A DNA stretch of 64,000 nucleotides, taken from the NCBI GenBank assembly GCA_020161365.1, contig JAIUNU010000009.1:1-64000 (forward strand), in the 5' to 3' direction. The stretch is from Pseudomonadota bacterium (GTDB lineage Bacteria; Pseudomonadota; Alphaproteobacteria; Caulobacterales; Caulobacteraceae). The translations under genes were made by a program, and so were the position numbers. Under the pieces are notes generated by a model. That model worked only from the letters and a program-made list of their open reading frames with translations. It made no database searches and had not been told where the DNA came from. Shown piece after piece: positions 61,318 to 64,000 of the stretch; positions within the stretch are counted from its first letter, which is position 1; every line of letters begins with the position of its first letter.

Positions 61318-62064
61318 CTACGCCTTCAGCGAGGCTCGTGTGTCTTCCAGAGCCAGGGTCACCAATCGCTCCATGGCCTCGCGCGCCTGATCCTTGCGCC
61401 CCGCCGCGATGGCGTCAAAGACCTTCCAGTGCTCGGGCATCGGGTCGCGCGCCAGACCACGTCCACGTTGTTTGAAGATGGTCGTCCAGCGCACCGCCGC
61501 GCCGATGCTGCTGCTGAGGGTGAACAGCGGCCCGTTGGCGGTGGCTTCAAGCACTGCGTCGTGGAAGTCGCGATCGGCCGCCTGCCCCGCCTCGGTCACT
61601 AGCGTCTCGTGCTGCATCGTGACGAGCGCGGCGCGCATCCGCTCCAACTGGCCCTCGTCGCGCCGCTTGGCCGCCAAGGCTGCGGCGGCTGGCTCGACGA
61701 TCATGCGAAGCTCGTAGAGCTCCTGCAGAAACGACTCGCTCGGTTCTGACTCGAAGAACCAGGAGAGCACTTCAGGATCGAGCAGCCGCCAGCGCGCCCG
61801 TGGACTGACGCGCGTGCCTGTCTTTGGCCGACTCTCCACCAGTCCCTTGGCGGCAAGGATGCGGATGGCCTCGCGATAGGCGCTGCGGGAGACCTGGAGC
61901 CGTTCGCTGGCCTCGATCTCGTTGGTCAGGACATCGCCGGGCTGGTGCTTGCCAGAGACGATCGCCGCGCCGAGCGACCGGGCGATCGCCCCGTGAAGAC
62001 GCCCTGAAGACGCCTCCTCGCGCTCGACCTCGCCGCCCCCCTCTTCGCCCCTTGCCTTCGCCAC
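61318..62064 (-). CDS. GntR/FadR-family (FCD) transcriptional regulator
   Basis: A 248-residue regulator. After a charged N-terminal tail comes the winged helix (about residues 25-90; AAIVSGKHQPGDVLTNEIEASERLQVSRSAYREAIRILAAKGLV). The FCD effector domain has metal-binding His/Asp positions in DRDFHDAVLEATANG and related turns. FCD proteins of this type respond to sugar acids or their products. It is divergent from the AraD1-like gene, with the operators between them. It most likely represses the arabinose module and senses an arabinonate-pathway intermediate. Confidence 0.88.
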   Translation of the reverse strand: MAKARGEEGGGEVEREEASSGRLHGAIARSLGAAIVSGKHQPGDVLTNEIEASERLQVSRSAYREAIRILAAKGLVESRPKTGTRVSPRARWRLLDPEVLSWFFESEPSESFLQELYELRMIVEPAAAALAAKRRDEGQLERMRAALVTMQHETLVTEAGQAADRDFHDAVLEATANGPLFTLSSSIGAAVRWTTIFKQRGRGLARDPMPEHWKVFDAIAAGRKDQAREAMERLVTLALEDTRASLKA

Positions 62065-62170
62065 CCGCAGGTCACTCCCGATCGCTGCTCAGCACGAGAG
62101 CTGGCGCGCCGGGACTCTAGGGAGACTGCATCGTTCAGAACAAGAGAATTCCGCCTCCACAGGTCCTCGC

Positions 62171-62211
62171 TTGTTTGACAGCGCGGCCAGGACCGTTATT
62201 TGTCTGACTAT
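62171..62211. promoter_or_regulatory. Two probable GntR operators in the regulator/AraD1 intergenic region
   Basis: TTGTCTGACTA (62200-62210) lies in GTTATTTGTCTGACTATTAG. A weaker copy, TTGTTTGACAG (62171-62181), starts 29 bp earlier. They lie 24-63 bp before the AraD1-like gene and about 107-147 bp before the regulator gene. Confidence 0.6.
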
Positions 62212-62233
62212 TAGAACCAAGGGAGGCGAGCCG

Positions 62234-63244
62234 GTGGTGCTTCGATTCGCGCAGCTGAAGACGCCGCAAGGCGAGCGGCGGCTTGTCGCCATCGATGACG
62301 CTCGCTTGGCGCGCCGAGTCGAGGTCGCCGATACGCTGTACGCGCTCGCGCAGGCGGCCATCGCGACCGGCGCGACCCTGTCAGACGCCGCCCAGGCCCG
62401 GCCTCTGGGCGAGACTATCGACCTCGAGGTCGCTCTCGCGGAGGGTCGCGTGCTCGCGCCCATCGACCACCCCGACGCCGCGCACCTGCTGATGACCGGT
62501 ACAGGCCTCACCCATCTTGGATCGGCGGAAAGCCGCGACCAGATGCACAAGGCCGCCCTCGCCCATCAGGCCGGCGCAGACGAGCCGCTGACCGACTCCC
62601 GGCGAATGTTCCTGATGGGCGTGGCCGGCGGTAAGCCGCCTGCCGGCGAGGTCGGCGTGCAGCCCGAATGGTTCTACAAGGGCGACGGCTCCCAACTCGT
62701 CGCCCCGGGCCAGGCGCTGATGTTCCCCGCATTCGCCGAGGACGGCGGCGAGGAGCCGGAGATCGCCGGCGTCTACCTGGTGGGTCCCGACGCAACGCCC
62801 TATCGGCTAGGCTATTGCCTCGCGAACGAGTTCTCGGACCACGTCGTGGAACGGGGAAACTATCTTTGGCTGGCGCACTCCAAGCTCCGCAACGCCGCCC
62901 TTGGCCCGGAACTGCTAACCGGGCCCCTACCGCAAGAGATACACGGCGTGAGCCGGATCATCCGCGATGGCAAGGTCGCCTGGGAAAAGCCCTTCCTGTC
63001 TGGCGAAGGCAACATGTCCCACGCCTTGGCGAACCTCGAACACCATCACTTCAAGTACGGCCAATTCCGGCGACCGGGAGATGTGCACGTCCACTTCTTT
63101 GGCGCGGCGACGCTTTCGTTCGCGTCGGGGTTCCAGACCCAGGAAGGCGATGTCTTCGAGATTGAGGCGCCGCCGTTCCACTATCCCGCGCGCAACCGAC
63201 TGGCGCACGCGCCATCGACCCCGACGACCATCAAGTCACTCTAG
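62234..63244 (+). CDS. AraD1/GguC-like fumarylacetoacetate-hydrolase-family protein
   Basis: A 336-residue protein whose C-terminal half has FAH-like features (GVQPEWFYKGDGSQLVAPGQAL, GYCLANEFSDHVVE). The AraD1/GguC subgroup appears beside L-arabinose genes in alphaproteobacteria and is proposed to act as L-2-keto-3-deoxyarabonate dehydratase. Start: GTG 62234 has GGGAGG 7 bases before it; GTG 62237 is also possible. It is divergent from the GntR gene and followed after 40 bp by the aldose epimerase gene, so the two are probably one operon. Confidence 0.82.
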   Translation: MVLRFAQLKTPQGERRLVAIDDARLARRVEVADTLYALAQAAIATGATLSDAAQARPLGETIDLEVALAEGRVLAPIDHPDAAHLLMTGTGLTHLGSAESRDQMHKAALAHQAGADEPLTDSRRMFLMGVAGGKPPAGEVGVQPEWFYKGDGSQLVAPGQALMFPAFAEDGGEEPEIAGVYLVGPDATPYRLGYCLANEFSDHVVERGNYLWLAHSKLRNAALGPELLTGPLPQEIHGVSRIIRDGKVAWEKPFLSGEGNMSHALANLEHHHFKYGQFRRPGDVHVHFFGAATLSFASGFQTQEGDVFEIEAPPFHYPARNRLAHAPSTPTTIKSL

Positions 63245-63284
63245 AGCGGCCAAGCCGCCGACAACGACATCAAGGGAGAGGACC

Positions 63285-64000
63285 ATGAGGCTGAAGACCC
63301 TAGCGCTCTGCGGCGCAGCGCTCCTGCTCGCCGGGACCGTCCAAGCGGCGGAGCTCTCGCGCAAGCCGTTCGGCAAGCTGCCTTCCGGAGAGAGCATCGA
63401 GGCCTTGACCCTGACCAACGGGAACGGCGTCAGCGCCACCGTCATCACCTATGGCGCCACCTTGCAGTCGTTGATCGCACCGGGCCGCGATGGCAAGACT
63501 GCCGACGTCGCACTCGGCTTCGCCGACGCCGCCGGCTACGCCAGCAACAACAGCTATTTCGGCGCCAGTGTCGGCCGGTTCGCGAACCGGATCGGTAAGG
63601 GCCGCTTCAGTCTGGACGGTAAGACATATCAATTGGCTCTGAACAACGACGGCGTCGCTGCGCTGCATGGCGGGGTCAAGGGGTTCGACAAGGTCGTCTG
63701 GAAAGTGCTGGAAGCCACGGCCGGCCCGGTGGCTTCCGTGACCTTTGGCTATGTCAGCCCCGATGGCGAAGAAGGCTATCCGGGCACGCTGACCGCCACA
63801 GCGACCTATGCCTTGGACGAGCAAAACCAGCTGACGATCACCTACGGCGCGACCACCGACAAGCCGACGATCGTCAACCTGACGAACCACGCCCTGTTCA
63901 ACATGGCTGGCGAAGGCTCGTCCGAGGGCGCCCTGGGAAATGTGCTGACCATCCCGGCTGACGGCTACACTCCCGTCGACGCCGAACTGATCCCAACGGG
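63285..64000 (+). CDS. galM: Secreted aldose 1-epimerase, cut by window end
   Basis: The first 238 codons of an aldose 1-epimerase. The start ATG 63285 follows GGGAGAGGACC. A signal peptide (residues 1-21, ending TVQA) suggests periplasmic action. Family motifs are visible: YGATLQSLIAPGRDGK, FGASVGRFANRIGKGRF, NDGVAALHGGVKGFDKVVW and NLTNHALFNMAGEG. The stop lies beyond the window. It would equilibrate anomers of arabinose or other sugars released by the arabinofuranosidase and sits in the operon with the AraD1-like gene. Confidence 0.88.
   Translation, partial: MRLKTLALCGAALLLAGTVQAAELSRKPFGKLPSGESIEALTLTNGNGVSATVITYGATLQSLIAPGRDGKTADVALGFADAAGYASNNSYFGASVGRFANRIGKGRFSLDGKTYQLALNNDGVAALHGGVKGFDKVVWKVLEATAGPVASVTFGYVSPDGEEGYPGTLTATATYALDEQNQLTITYGATTDKPTIVNLTNHALFNMAGEGSSEGALGNVLTIPADGYTPVDAELIPT

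Noticed and set aside
1..64000. Prophage, insertion sequences, CRISPR arrays, toxin-antitoxin or defence islands
   Set aside because: No transposase, integrase, cas, nuclease or regular spacer repeats were seen on either strand; all large frames are housekeeping, motility, envelope or metabolic genes.

Overview
The window is chromosomal DNA from an alphaproteobacterium, almost certainly Caulobacter or a close relative. It has high GC and dense genes. It carries a flagellin cluster in the Caulobacter order (flbT-flaF-fljK-fljL-flaG-fljJ-GNAT-flaEY with divergent flmG-flmH), sigma-54 -24/-12 promoters ahead of fljK and fljL, and a LexA box of the alphaproteobacterial GTTC-N7-GTTC type upstream of ssb. 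No phage, insertion sequence, CRISPR array, tRNA or rRNA was found.

Layout. 0-16 kb: an ExbB/TolQ-like mini membrane protein behind a promoter with twin operators, a DEAD-box RNA helicase, an HI0933-type flavoprotein, a YegD-like Hsp70, a divergent LysR/pirin pair, a secreted DUF4861 protein, a methyltransferase, pyruvate phosphate dikinase, a GNAT, ssb and small envelope proteins. 16-27 kb: flagellin synthesis, export, translational control and glycosylation. 27-34 kb: MoxR ATPase, a repetitive lipoprotein, universal stress protein, HD hydrolase, an NrtR-like regulator, sterol desaturase-family enzyme and a small beta-barrel. 34-46.6 kb: FabH-like ketosynthase, a polar amino-acid/cystine ABC transporter, recG, a DUF808 membrane protein, a phosphotransferase/DUF6285 pair, a DUF3089 protein without its nucleophile, and a thiolase plus HMG-CoA-synthase/OB-fold pair. 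46.7-54.7 kb: heptose/Kdo LPS genes (hldD, kdsA), photolyase, cyclopropane fatty-acid synthase and a sulfur-amino-acid group (cysK, sseA, metC). 54.8-64 kb: an Old Yellow Enzyme, a COG2509 flavoprotein, then an L-arabinose/arabinan module (GH51 arabinofuranosidase, IlvD/Edd sugar-acid dehydratase, FCD-type GntR regulator, AraD1/GguC-like FAH protein, secreted aldose 1-epimerase cut by the window end).

How parts work together. In the flagellar block FlbT and FlaF act on flagellin mRNA translation and secretion, FlmG glycosylates flagellin and FlmH prepares the pseudaminic-acid-type sugar. fljK and fljL have sigma-54 promoters, fljJ does not, and all three leaders can form small hairpins at or next to the ribosome binding site. 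In the arabinose block the motif TTGTCYGACWA occurs before the arabinofuranosidase, before the dehydratase and in the GntR/AraD1 intergenic region, with a second, weaker copy there. This suggests one local GntR regulon of at least three transcription units.

The most unusual observations are the GntR regulon, the twin TTACANNCGTAA operators around an apparently leaderless start codon, the flagellin leader hairpins and terminators resembling FlbD sites, the NrtR-like protein without a Nudix box and the DUF3089 protein with Ser replaced by Glu. I did not find a clearly new multi-gene system; most genes belong to known families.
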